Shown one piece after another: positions 52,454-61,262 of a stretch of 64,000 nt of DNA. The notes under the pieces are model-generated. The model saw only the letters and a program-made list of their open reading frames with translations, ran no database searches and had not been told where the DNA came from. Position 1 is the stretch's first letter. Each line of letters starts with the position of its first letter. A program made the position numbers and the translations under genes. This DNA comes from Methanomicrobiales archaeon HGW-Methanomicrobiales-3 (GTDB taxonomy: Archaea; Halobacteriota; Methanomicrobia; Methanomicrobiales; Methanospirillaceae). The stretch spans positions 186,001 to 250,000 of the forward strand of contig PGYK01000002.1 of NCBI GenBank assembly GCA_002839605.1, read 5' to 3'.

Positions 52454-53278
52454 ATGATGGATCTCTCCCTCTCGATCAGGATGCGGGTATATCTAAGCAT
52501 CCTGGTGTGCGTGCTTGTTGCCGGCATGATCGGTCTCATGGTTCTTGAGCACCTTGAGCCCCTTGATGCCTTATATTTCCTTATCGTAACGATAGCAACG
52601 GTTGGCTATGGTGATATCCATCCGGTAACACCCGCGGGTAAAATTCTTGTCATGATCGTTATCCTGACCGGGGTGGGCTGTTTTGTTGGTGTTGCAGCCA
52701 ATTCCGTTGAATCCATGATCGATGACCGTGAACGGAAGAGCCGGCTTGAGAAACTCAACATGATCATCGGGATCTTCTTCTCAGAAGTGGGAATCCAACT
52801 CCTCAAAACAATGAGCGAGCAGGACCCCGCAATTGATGAGATCCGTTCAGCGCTGATCGTAACCAACAACTGGACCGATACAGAATTTAAAAAAGCCCGC
52901 CAGACTCTTGTAAACCACTCCTGCAATATTGACAGTTGTTCCATCTCCATGGATGAGCTGCACAGTTTCCTTAAACATCAGAAGGGATTCCTCCTGACCC
53001 TGCTGGAAAACCCGCAGATGATCGAACACGACAGCTTCACCCCTCTCCTCCAGGCGCTTTATCACCTGGTCGAGGAGATGCTTGCACGGGAGAACCTTAC
53101 CTCCCTGCCCCTTGCAGACTGTGCTCATCTGTCCGGAGATCTCAACCGTGTGTACCGTCTCCTTATCCTGGAGTGGCTGACATACATGCAGTACCTCAAA
53201 CACAATTACCCGTACCTGTTCTCGCTCGCCATGCGAAAGAACCCCTTTGATAGAAATGCCTCCGTGGTTGTTCAGTGA
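52454..53278 (+). CDS. two-helix potassium channel with cytoplasmic helical domain
   Basis: 274 aa. TM1 about 12-32, pore helix and selectivity filter TVGYGD (49-54), TM2 about 63-84, then about 190 residues of cytoplasmic helices. This is the KcsA/MthK 2TM plan but without a recognisable RCK (Rossmann) domain; the C-terminal domain has no GxGxxG. ATG 52454 or 52457 are equivalent starts. A tetramer conducting K+ is expected; the gating signal is unknown. Confidence 0.83.
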   Translation: MMDLSLSIRMRVYLSILVCVLVAGMIGLMVLEHLEPLDALYFLIVTIATVGYGDIHPVTPAGKILVMIVILTGVGCFVGVAANSVESMIDDRERKSRLEKLNMIIGIFFSEVGIQLLKTMSEQDPAIDEIRSALIVTNNWTDTEFKKARQTLVNHSCNIDSCSISMDELHSFLKHQKGFLLTLLENPQMIEHDSFTPLLQALYHLVEEMLARENLTSLPLADCAHLSGDLNRVYRLLILEWLTYMQYLKHNYPYLFSLAMRKNPFDRNASVVVQ

Positions 53279-53296
53279 AAAAGTATCAAAAAAAAA

Positions 53297-54055
53297 TTAC
53301 ATCTCTTCCAGGACCGCGAGCAGGTTTGTGCACCGGGTATTGTCGCTACCTGGCGGAGGTTGCAGTGCGGATTTCATCTGCTCCCGGATCTGTCGCCGCA
53401 TCTCTTTCTTTCCATTGCGGGCATGCGACTCTTCCCGGTATGCCAGGCATTCACCTGACGCATTTCGCAGGGATGCTGCGGCAATATTAAACGCAGCATT
53501 CACATCAGCATGGGCAACGTACCCGCAATGCGGGCACTCAAAGCGTTTCTTTGACCGTCTGCCATAGGCGCCGCACCGGCAGCACCGCCGGGATGTGTAA
53601 GCAGGGTTGACATACATGACCGGAATGCCCCGGACACCTGCACGTTTCTCCACCTGCTGCTGGAGCGAATAAAACGAGCCGTTCTGAAATGAGAATTCAT
53701 ACGATGCACCCACGCCATGACGGTGAGCATAGCGTTGTGAGAAGAGTTTTTCAAATTTGATACCCGAGCCAAGCGACTCTGCAAAGGAGACGATCTGGCG
53801 GGAGATGGCGTTAAGCGCCGATTTGAATGTTTTCCGTTCACGGGACTTGACTTTTTTAAGTTTCCAGAGTTTGCCTTCTTTGTAAAATTTTGTGCAGTTT
53901 TTCGATGACTGGCGGTGATGATAGTGGATGTTTTTTCCCAGTTTCATGGTCTTCCCGCTGATCATGTCGGCAGCAACGGCCACATGGCCCGTCGTGTTCA
54001 GGTCGACACCGATCCAGCGGGTTGCAATGAGTGTGGCTGGATGAACTTTGATCAC
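53297..54055 (-). CDS. tnpB: short TnpB/OrfB-like RuvC nuclease (IS200/IS605 family)
   Basis: 252 aa; full TnpB has about 370-420. The RuvC acids are present: Asp18 in GVDLNTTG, Glu102 in IKFEKL, Asp184 in HADVNAAFN. The zinc ribbon is also there (C158, C161, C174, C177). The N-terminal wedge/HTH half is missing. GTG 54055 has AGGGGTG just upstream and an in-frame stop before it, so translation seems to begin here. The missing part would overlap the DUF2070 gene. No tnpA is beside it. Either a truncated copy or a reduced protein kept for a cellular job. Confidence 0.8.
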   Translation of the reverse strand: MIKVHPATLIATRWIGVDLNTTGHVAVAADMISGKTMKLGKNIHYHHRQSSKNCTKFYKEGKLWKLKKVKSRERKTFKSALNAISRQIVSFAESLGSGIKFEKLFSQRYAHRHGVGASYEFSFQNGSFYSLQQQVEKRAGVRGIPVMYVNPAYTSRRCCRCGAYGRRSKKRFECPHCGYVAHADVNAAFNIAAASLRNASGECLAYREESHARNGKKEMRRQIREQMKSALQPPPGSDNTRCTNLLAVLEEM

Positions 54056-54250
54056 CTTTCACCCCTTGAAAGATTCAAACCGCTTTACGAAAATCTGGAC
54101 GTTGGATCTGTTTTTGAAGTGCTCCGGTCTCCCCCTCCTTCCTTACCAGAGCATACCTGCCCAATCATGAATAAATGTTGCGGTCAGAAGCCCCGGATTT
54201 GAAAACCGGTGAAAAATTAAAGGTATTAAAAACCGGGCTCCCATGTCCGG

Positions 54251-56065
54251 TTATCCCATCACGAGATAGGCAAGAATGGAGAGAAGGAACGCGAGAAGGA
54301 GCATTGCAAGGGAGAGCGGTGCCACAAAAACCAGCATGGCATTGACCGTGCTTGCGAGCTGGACGATCCGGTTTGACCCAAAGACGATCACGTTCTCGCA
54401 CTGGGCCGTAGCCGCAGCAGTCTTTGCGGGGGTGAGATCCACCACGGCATCGCGGACTGCCTGCATAACCACGGGGATGATCTCCTCTGCCGGTACTGCC
54501 ATCCCGACCGGGTTCTTCCCGGTGATGGTATTTACCACATGCGAGTCCGTGGTCATGATCTCCGCATAGTCCACCAGCGTGAGAACCTGCGCAAGCAGGA
54601 TCTCCCGGACCCCCTGAGCAACATTGTTCCCGTCAATCAGGATATAGGCGGTCTTCTGGTCTTCAACTTCGGCTACCATCACCTGGATGCCGAGATCCCC
54701 AAATCCCTGTTCGCGGGAAAATGCCAGTGGACTGTGCGAGATCCCGATCCGCAACGGGTGCAGGGACGCATCCTTGCACGCCTCCATTGCTTCAAGGGAA
54801 GCCTGCTGGTACTCCATTGCGGTATGGGTGGCGAGCAGTACAGGTGATGAGAGATCCGTCATACAGTTATGGGCATCAACCACCGCGACATGCGGGAACC
54901 AGCGGTGACCTTCCGCCATGATTGCCATACCGATCGAGAAGTCCAGGTCCTCGGTCATCTGTGGGGATCGGGAGGTAACAAGCAGGACCGAGTCCCCGAA
55001 CCGCTGGTACAACACCTGCACGCTGCCCACGGTGTGTCGGCCGGATTTTCCGGCCAATGCGGTGTAGTCAAGACCGGTGCGGGACTTCTGAACGGCACTG
55101 ATGACTTTGGCGATCTCGGTATCGGAGACCAGGTTGAAATCATGGGTGGCGCACCCGTGTGCAACAAACATCTCTTCGGGGCAGAAATAATCATACAGCA
55201 CTTTTGGCAGGTTGCCGCCACCGATCTCCCCCATGGGGCCGGGATGGAGGTTCGGGACCGTGAAGATGACCGGGGTTTTCTTATCCCGGGAGAAGAAGAA
55301 GCTGACTTGCGGGACATAGATACCTTCCCCGATGTCCCGGAAGAAATCCTCCATGCCTTTTGAGCCGTCAGTCATGTGGGCAATGAAGGCGTTGATGAAT
55401 GCCAGCCCCCGGATCTTAAATGCCCGTTTGAGTGGCCGCTCGATCATCCAGATCAGGATGGCAAAGCCCATGCCAAAGACAAGGTGGAGCACCAGCGCGA
55501 AGATGGCAAACGAGGGTGAGAAGAGGATCATCCCGACAATGATCCCAACGCCGCTCTGGGTGAGGGCAGGGAGGATCATGCGGGGGACCCGGTAATCTGC
55601 AATCGCCACCAGGACCAGCAGCCGGAGACCGAAGATGAATCCCAGCGAAATTGCATATGCAAGGGGAATGAGGGTCACCGATACGAAGAGGGCGGATATG
55701 GTGATGATGACCCCAAAAACCGTACAGGTGAGCGCAAGCAGCGCTGACCGGTTCCATGTCATGGTCTTGCCGCCCAGTTCGATTATGGGTTTGGTCAGGG
55801 CAAGCGCAGCAATGGCCGGGATCGTGAAGATCAGGGTGCCGGAGAAGACAAAGGTCGCCGGCAGCGAGAGGTAACTGCTGACGACCGTTGGCAGGGTGAA
55901 GGAGATGGGGCCCGAGAGGTTGAGGTTTAACCAGGATTTTACCCCGGCGCCATCGATGAGGAAACCTAAGAGAAGGATGAGGACAAGTGACCGTTTCCAT
56001 GACGGGGCGGTAAAGATGTACCGGGCCAGCTGCCCGAGTTTTACATCGCTGCCCTGCGGAGTCAT
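54251..56065 (-). CDS. DUF2070 archaeal membrane protein
   Basis: 604 aa: about seven hydrophobic segments in the first 200 residues, a large soluble middle (about 210-560) with FTVPNLHPGPMGEIGGG and VAVVDAHN, and two C-terminal membrane helices. The DUF2070 family is restricted to archaea. The middle domain resembles a metal-dependent enzyme (H/D-rich motifs), but no reaction is known. It follows dph6 without a gap and ends a six-gene operon. Confidence 0.85.
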   Translation of the reverse strand: MTPQGSDVKLGQLARYIFTAPSWKRSLVLILLLGFLIDGAGVKSWLNLNLSGPISFTLPTVVSSYLSLPATFVFSGTLIFTIPAIAALALTKPIIELGGKTMTWNRSALLALTCTVFGVIITISALFVSVTLIPLAYAISLGFIFGLRLLVLVAIADYRVPRMILPALTQSGVGIIVGMILFSPSFAIFALVLHLVFGMGFAILIWMIERPLKRAFKIRGLAFINAFIAHMTDGSKGMEDFFRDIGEGIYVPQVSFFFSRDKKTPVIFTVPNLHPGPMGEIGGGNLPKVLYDYFCPEEMFVAHGCATHDFNLVSDTEIAKVISAVQKSRTGLDYTALAGKSGRHTVGSVQVLYQRFGDSVLLVTSRSPQMTEDLDFSIGMAIMAEGHRWFPHVAVVDAHNCMTDLSSPVLLATHTAMEYQQASLEAMEACKDASLHPLRIGISHSPLAFSREQGFGDLGIQVMVAEVEDQKTAYILIDGNNVAQGVREILLAQVLTLVDYAEIMTTDSHVVNTITGKNPVGMAVPAEEIIPVVMQAVRDAVVDLTPAKTAAATAQCENVIVFGSNRIVQLASTVNAMLVFVAPLSLAMLLLAFLLSILAYLVMG

Positions 56066-56722
56066 TTACCCAAACCCCCCAAGGACCAGCTCGTGCCGGC
56101 CGGGCGATGAACGGATCTCAGATGCGGAATAAGTTACCGGCCGGGAATAGAACGGGGCATTGAGGGTGAGACTCTCGTACTCTCCTCCTTCGCCGGCGAG
56201 GTTGATGCGGTGCAGCTTTGCCACTGCCTTCAGCCTGCCGATCAGTGCCTCATCGAACCGTGCGCCAAGGAAACTCTCGTCAAGTCCTTCAGCGGCAGTT
56301 ACGACAATGCGGGCATCCATTCGTTCTGCAACCTCCCGCACCAGCGCTTCGGTATCCATGTGCCAGAGCGGAGTATAGAGGGTGAGTCCCAGCCGGTCCG
56401 TGATCGCCCGCACCCGGTCCGCCTGGTACACCGATGCAACCGCGCCGGCAATCACGCCCTCGATGTCAAGGGCAGCAAGCCCGGTTTCGAGATCGTCAAG
56501 TTCCTCCTCCTTCTTCCCGTGGGTGGCGATCTCCACATATTCCATGCCGGCAACGCGGGCGATGACCGGAACGGCATCGAGATTCGCCGAGTGGAACATG
56601 TAGGAATCCGGATTTTTGGGCCGGGCCGTGACCATGTACCGGACCTCTTTTCCGGTATCGATAGCCTTCTGGCAGGAAAGGATGGAGTCCTTCCCGCCCG
56701 ATGTCAGCGCAGCCCAGCTCAT
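56066..56722 (-). CDS. dph6: diphthine-ammonia ligase (Dph6/ATP-binding PP-loop protein)
   Basis: 218 aa from ATG 56722. The PP-loop is TSGGKDSILS (about residues 7-16); GVIAGAV and the C-terminal GEGGEYESLTL match the TIGR00290/Dph6 family. It would finish diphthamide on elongation factor 2. The longer open frame upstream is not similar. It is five bases after pfkB and directly before DUF2070. Confidence 0.86.
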   Translation of the reverse strand: MSWAALTSGGKDSILSCQKAIDTGKEVRYMVTARPKNPDSYMFHSANLDAVPVIARVAGMEYVEIATHGKKEEELDDLETGLAALDIEGVIAGAVASVYQADRVRAITDRLGLTLYTPLWHMDTEALVREVAERMDARIVVTAAEGLDESFLGARFDEALIGRLKAVAKLHRINLAGEGGEYESLTLNAPFYSRPVTYSASEIRSSPGRHELVLGGFG

Positions 56723-56727
56723 TTTCC

Positions 56728-57621
56728 TCACCGTATCTTCGGGGTTTCCAATGGCCCGAAATGCTTCCCGTACCGTTCCGTCATTGCGTCCCATGCCGGC
56801 AGGTGCGTCTGGCAGCCGACATGCTCGACCACGAACGAGGCGGTGACCGCGCCGATCCGGCAACAGGTTTCTGGTGCATATCCCCGCACGTACGCGGTGA
56901 GGAACCCGGCCCGGTAGGAGTCGCCGGCTCCCGTGGGATCGGCAAGCGTTACCGGGACCACGGGAATGACAACCTCTTTTCCTTTGGTGTACAGGGTACT
57001 CCCGTCCCCGCTCATGGTAAAGATGGCGGTACCCACCCGCTTCACGATCTCCTCCCGGGTTGTGCCGAGCGTCCGGCACATGTGGGCAACCTCGTGCTGG
57101 TTGGCAAACAAAATCTCGATGTTATCGAGGATTGAATCGAGCTGCTCACGGGTGTACCAGAAAACGTCCTGGCCCGGGTCGAAACAGGCAAACTCGCTCT
57201 TCTCCGCCACCCGGCAGTTAAACTCCGGGTCCGCGGTTGCCATGTGGACGAACGGGAGGCTGGGAGCTTCTGCTTTGTTGAAGGCCTTTGATGCTCCCCA
57301 TTCAAAGAAGGTCATCTGGTCGCCTTTCTCGTCCGTGAACATGAATGCCGTCGGGGTATGGGCATCGGGAACAACGAAGAACTGCTGGTGAACCCCGAGC
57401 CTGCGGAGCCACTGGTCGTACTCGCTTCCGGCAAAATCGCCGCCAACACAGGAGACGAGCGTCACTTCGCCGTTCAGCATTGCGATACCGGCGGCGATGT
57501 TTGCCGCCCCGCCGCCATAATAGATCTGCCGGTCAGAGATGTGGGTCGAGCAGTTCTTCTCGGGGAGATGGGCGACTTTTGAGATATGGTCGACAGCCGT
57601 GTGGCCCACGATATGGATCAT
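56728..57621 (-). CDS. PfkB-family sugar/nucleoside kinase
   Basis: 297 aa ribokinase fold. [12 protein letters not shown] (about 36-47) is the first PfkB signature, [14 protein letters not shown] (227-240) the second, with catalytic Asp234. Archaeal members phosphorylate nucleosides, ribose or fructose 6-phosphate; the substrate is unclear, and nucleoside kinase is plausible. It overlaps the DUF555 gene by four bases (ATGA). Confidence 0.87.
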   Translation of the reverse strand: MIHIVGHTAVDHISKVAHLPEKNCSTHISDRQIYYGGGAANIAAGIAMLNGEVTLVSCVGGDFAGSEYDQWLRRLGVHQQFFVVPDAHTPTAFMFTDEKGDQMTFFEWGASKAFNKAEAPSLPFVHMATADPEFNCRVAEKSEFACFDPGQDVFWYTREQLDSILDNIEILFANQHEVAHMCRTLGTTREEIVKRVGTAIFTMSGDGSTLYTKGKEVVIPVVPVTLADPTGAGDSYRAGFLTAYVRGYAPETCCRIGAVTASFVVEHVGCQTHLPAWDAMTERYGKHFGPLETPKIR

Positions 57622-57956
57622 TGTTCCTGCACATCCAGTAATTTCAAGGGAACTTCGCGGAGGGCTTTTCCGATCACGGACTTAGCGATCCGGCCGGCAT
57701 GTTCCGGCGACTCGGCACGGAAGACCTTCATCTCGAGGACAAGGCCGACCAGGGCAGTGTCGGCCACCACGATGGCGCTTGAGAGTTCCTGTTCGCAGTA
57801 CGGGCAGGAGAGCATCCCTGCATCAACTTCCACGTATTTTGCCTGCGGGTTTAAGCGCTTTCCCGCCTCGCTGATAGCTATTCCAATCGCATCGTCAAGC
57901 GATTTCACGTCCTTGATAAACCAGGCCGATTCCAGGGTAACAGTATAATCCGGCAT
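57618..57956 (-). CDS. DUF555 (UPF0212) protein
   Basis: 112 aa. Contains CPYCEQEL, a single CxxC, in an otherwise small alpha/beta protein. The family is found almost only in Euryarchaeota and has no known function. It lies between the nitroreductase and PfkB genes with very short spacing. Confidence 0.87.
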   Translation of the reverse strand: MPDYTVTLESAWFIKDVKSLDDAIGIAISEAGKRLNPQAKYVEVDAGMLSCPYCEQELSSAIVVADTALVGLVLEMKVFRAESPEHAGRIAKSVIGKALREVPLKLLDVQEQ

Positions 57957-57964
57957 CTTTCACC

Positions 57965-58492
57965 TTACCATTGTTCGCGGTGCACGTGCTCTCCGGCGTC
58001 CATCCGTTCCGTGAGCGCTGCCGGCGGGTGTCCTCTTCCCGTGGCAAGCAGGGCAACGGGACGAATATGCTGGGGGAGGTCGAGGACTTCCCGCACCGCG
58101 GCTTCATCGAATGCTCCTGTCCAGCAGGAGTGCAGTTTTCTGGCATGGGCCGCAAGCATCATGAACGTGCAGGCGATGGTTGCATCCTGAACCGCGTACA
58201 GGATCCCGCGTTCGCCATATCGCGACATTGAACGGACATAGTTCGCACAGACAACAAAGACCGTTGATGCCCGCGCCAGGTGCTCCTGATCAAAGGCTGC
58301 TTCTGCAAGGGCATAGCGTGCATCCTCCTCTGTCACGACAACGACATCCCATGCCTCAAGATTGCCGGCGCTCGGTGCGGTGCTGGCACAGGCAAGGATA
58401 TAATCCGTCTCCTCCTCCGTCAGCGGCTCATCCGTGTACTCACGGACCGATGAGCGGTGTGCGAGAAACCCGAAAAACTCAGAGGAATCCAT
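57965..58492 (-). CDS. nitroreductase family protein (FMN)
   Basis: 175 aa from ATG 58492. HRSSVREYTDEPLT opens the FMN site; ASTAPSAGNLEAWD and AVQDATIACTFMMLAAHA follow. Different in sequence from the nitroreductase at 34269. Overlaps the helical protein upstream by 14 bases. Confidence 0.86.
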   Translation of the reverse strand: MDSSEFFGFLAHRSSVREYTDEPLTEEETDYILACASTAPSAGNLEAWDVVVVTEEDARYALAEAAFDQEHLARASTVFVVCANYVRSMSRYGERGILYAVQDATIACTFMMLAAHARKLHSCWTGAFDEAAVREVLDLPQHIRPVALLATGRGHPPAALTERMDAGEHVHREQW

Positions 58493-58835
58493 GTTCAGAG
58501 AGAACCTGCCATGCGTTCTGTGCAGGGGTGGTCGAGGCACTGATCGCTGCTGCAATCTTCTGGGACGCCTGCTCGGGCTGGTTGCCTTCAAGGAGGGAGA
58601 TGGCATCGTTGAGCGAGGTTACCGCGTTCCCAAACTCATTCTGCCCGGTGCTGTTTTGGGCAAACTGCAGTTCGCTTCGCACGGACTCCAGGAGGAGGAG
58701 GAGCATCCGTTTTCCCCCGGCTTTCTCTCCCTCTGCAAACCCGGTCAGCGCAAGGCATAACTGGGACGACACAATCAGCTCGGACTTTGCCCGTTCGCCG
58801 AACTGGTAACTCTTGACTGCGGTTTTCAGATCCAT
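58479..58835 (-). CDS. small helical protein (unrecognised)
   Basis: 118 aa from ATG 58835 (ATG 58844 also possible). Three or four long amphipathic helices (about 5-35, 45-65, 70-90, 95-112), no cysteines of note beyond one, no membrane span. Possibly a four-helix bundle. First gene of the operon leading to DUF2070. Family not recognised. Confidence 0.6.
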   Translation of the reverse strand: MDLKTAVKSYQFGERAKSELIVSSQLCLALTGFAEGEKAGGKRMLLLLLESVRSELQFAQNSTGQNEFGNAVTSLNDAISLLEGNQPEQASQKIAAAISASTTPAQNAWQVLSEHGFL

Positions 58836-58984
58836 ACACACCATGGGAATTCTTGAGTAAAATAGCGTTCTGTTTAAAAGATATAATCACCTGATATAGA
58901 TCCCCGTCATTTCCGGGGATGCACGAAAAAAATTCCGGGGTCTGGGTAAACCCCCTGACCCGTTACGGGCACGTACCGGCTGAA

Positions 58985-59317
58985 TTACCGGCTTGATTTT
59001 GCCTTTGAACCGAGCGCGGAGACCTTTGCGCGCTTCATGCGCCGGCGGATCATCGGGTTTGCCGTGGATTCGTTCATGCCGGATCCACCGGACCGGTCGC
59101 CGCCGCGCCTGCCTCCACGTCCGCCACGGCCCCCGCGTGCCCCTCCGCGTCCGCCCATGGCCTCGTTCATCTGGTCGATCTGCTTGACATTTGCGCCTGC
59201 CTTGAACCGCTGGTTCGGTCCCGGGGTCTTGGCTTCGCCTTCTTTCTTCGGGACGAGCCTGATCTGTCCTTTAACGCCTTTTATCTGTGCCCAGAGGGTT
59301 GTTCCTGTTTTACCCAT
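58985..59317 (-). CDS. RGG-rich small protein (DUF5350-like)
   Basis: 110 aa. An N-terminal conserved block (GTTLWAQIKGVKGQIRLVPKK, quoted in part) is followed by a run of Arg-Gly-Gly repeats (about 56-78) and a basic C-terminal end. RGG boxes usually bind RNA. I believe it belongs to DUF5350, found in Methanomicrobia, but I am not certain. Stands alone between two operons. Confidence 0.65.
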   Translation of the reverse strand: MGKTGTTLWAQIKGVKGQIRLVPKKEGEAKTPGPNQRFKAGANVKQIDQMNEAMGGRGGARGGRGGRGGRRGGDRSGGSGMNESTANPMIRRRMKRAKVSALGSKAKSSR

Positions 59318-59397
59318 AATGAAACTCCTTATGTAATTCTGCTGTCCCGCTCATAAAGGTTCGCGCCTGCACGTTTTGGAAACGGGAGTGCGAAGAG

Positions 59398-59405
59398 AAA
59401 AAAAA
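59398..59405 (-). terminator. oligo-T terminator after gatE
   Basis: Eight A on the plus strand (eight T on the minus strand), touching the gatE stop at 59406. Confidence 0.5.
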
Positions 59406-61262
59406 TCAGGGTGTTTTCGGGGAGGTTGCGGCCGCGATCTCCTTCTTTAAGAGTTCGCTGACAACCTTGCCATCCACCGAGCCGCGCACTTCAGCCATCA
59501 CCACGCCCATGAGGGGGCCGAGCGCTGCCATCCCTTTCTGCTGCACGAAATCCGCCCGCCCGGCAATGATCGTCTTCACGATCTTCTCCAGTTCTTCGCG
59601 GGAGACTGCCGGTGCAAGTTTACCCAGTGCTTCGGCAAATGTGCTCCCCTCAGCGATACTCCGGAAGATCTCGGGGATCGCTTCCCGTGCCGCTTTTCCG
59701 GAGTCCACGGCATGCCAGGTAGCAAGATACGCCTGGTCCGGAATCTTTGCGATATCAACGCCGTCCCTGCGGAGTTCGGTTGCCGTTGAGAGGATGGTGA
59801 ATACGGCAAGTTTGGGTTTGATGCCTTCTGCCACAGCCTGCTCGAAGAGCGGGAGTTTATCCGACGCTGCCAGCTGGAGAGCATAGTTCCGCTCGATCCC
59901 GTACGCAGCAACGAACCGGTCTGCCTTTGCAGTGATCAGTTCGGGGATAGCAACCGCCTCCCACCGGGCCTCGTCAATCAAAACCGGCAGCACATCGGTC
60001 TCCGGGTACATCCGGGCAGCCCCCGGGAGCGGGCGCATGTACGCCGTACTCCCGCTCTCGAGCATCTTCCGGGTCTCTTCCGGTACCGGCTTGTCCGAGA
60101 GCGCGAGCTTTGCCCGGGTGAGAACCTGGCCAATCGCACAGGTGGCCTGCTTCTCGCTCGCGCCGGCAACGAGAATGACGCAATCCGGTTCCGTCGCATG
60201 CATATACGAGCGCAGGTGGGCGACCTCTTCTGCGGTGACCCCGTAGGCCGGAAGTTCGTCGGTATGGAAGATACCCCCGACCCCGCACTTCTTGGCATAG
60301 TCCGACATCTCGCTGCCGAGCCGGCGTTCCGGCTGGATCTCGCGGCCGACAAGGCCGGCGAACCCTTTGAGCACAACCGCGTGGATCTTTTTTGCCTTTT
60401 TGAGCACCGCTGATGTGGTCTCCTTAAAGAGCGCGGTCACCTCAACACCCGCGACAGCATCCACGACTGCCCCGCGCATCACCAGTTCGTCGCGGATGGC
60501 AAGCAGGCTCTGCTGCCGCTGCACCTCGCGCCGGACAACTTCTGCGATCAGATCAAGATCCTGTACGCCTTTGATCTCGACCCGGGCTCCGGCCGCAATC
60601 GAGATATTGACATCCTGCCGGATCGTGCCAAGACCGCGCTTCACCTTGCCGGTGGAACGCAGGACCATGCCGATATGTTCAGCAGTGTTCCGGACCTCCT
60701 CGGGCGTATGCATGCACGGCGAGGTGGTGATCTCGATGAGCGGGATCCCGAGCCGGTCAAGGGAGAATACCTCGTCTTTCACCCGCTGGGCTGCTTCCTC
60801 CTCAAGGCAGATCGTCTCGATGAGCCCGCCATTGGGGAGAGCACCGTTGAATGCCACAAGGGCGGTTCTCTGGAACCCGCTCGTGTTGGATCCATCGATG
60901 ACGAGTTTTCGCATCGTATGCACCTGCGGCACGGGAGTCATACCGAACATCTTCCCGATCGTGAGGCAGACCGAGAGGGCCTCGTCATTCACCGGCGCTG
61001 GTGGCTCCTCGTCGTTCTCGACAAGGCAGGTGGTGTCGTACGAATAGTACCGGAACATCCGGTTGCTTTTCATCTCCTCCTTTGCCGCCCGGTCGATCTC
61101 GCCCATCTCGCTCACGGTAGCCCGGAGGTAGCGGGAGAACTCGCCATCGTGCTCCGCGATCTCCCGGAGCATTGTCGGGCAGTGGCAGAAGAGTTTCTCG
61201 TGTGTGTCCAGCTGCTGGTGGATCTCGATTCCGGCCACGAGGCCGAGTGCCTTATAATCCAT
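59406..61262 (-). CDS. gatE: Glu-tRNA(Gln) amidotransferase subunit E
   Basis: 618 aa, the archaeal-specific kinase subunit. The GatB/E core begins GLVAGIEIHQQLDTHEKLFC (20 residues); an AspRS-like insertion lies in the middle; a YqeY-like helical tail (about 470-610) binds tRNA. With GatD it amidates Glu-tRNA(Gln) to Gln-tRNA(Gln). Overlaps gatD by 11 bases. Confidence 0.96.
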   Translation of the reverse strand: MDYKALGLVAGIEIHQQLDTHEKLFCHCPTMLREIAEHDGEFSRYLRATVSEMGEIDRAAKEEMKSNRMFRYYSYDTTCLVENDEEPPAPVNDEALSVCLTIGKMFGMTPVPQVHTMRKLVIDGSNTSGFQRTALVAFNGALPNGGLIETICLEEEAAQRVKDEVFSLDRLGIPLIEITTSPCMHTPEEVRNTAEHIGMVLRSTGKVKRGLGTIRQDVNISIAAGARVEIKGVQDLDLIAEVVRREVQRQQSLLAIRDELVMRGAVVDAVAGVEVTALFKETTSAVLKKAKKIHAVVLKGFAGLVGREIQPERRLGSEMSDYAKKCGVGGIFHTDELPAYGVTAEEVAHLRSYMHATEPDCVILVAGASEKQATCAIGQVLTRAKLALSDKPVPEETRKMLESGSTAYMRPLPGAARMYPETDVLPVLIDEARWEAVAIPELITAKADRFVAAYGIERNYALQLAASDKLPLFEQAVAEGIKPKLAVFTILSTATELRRDGVDIAKIPDQAYLATWHAVDSGKAAREAIPEIFRSIAEGSTFAEALGKLAPAVSREELEKIVKTIIAGRADFVQQKGMAALGPLMGVVMAEVRGSVDGKVVSELLKKEIAAATSPKTP

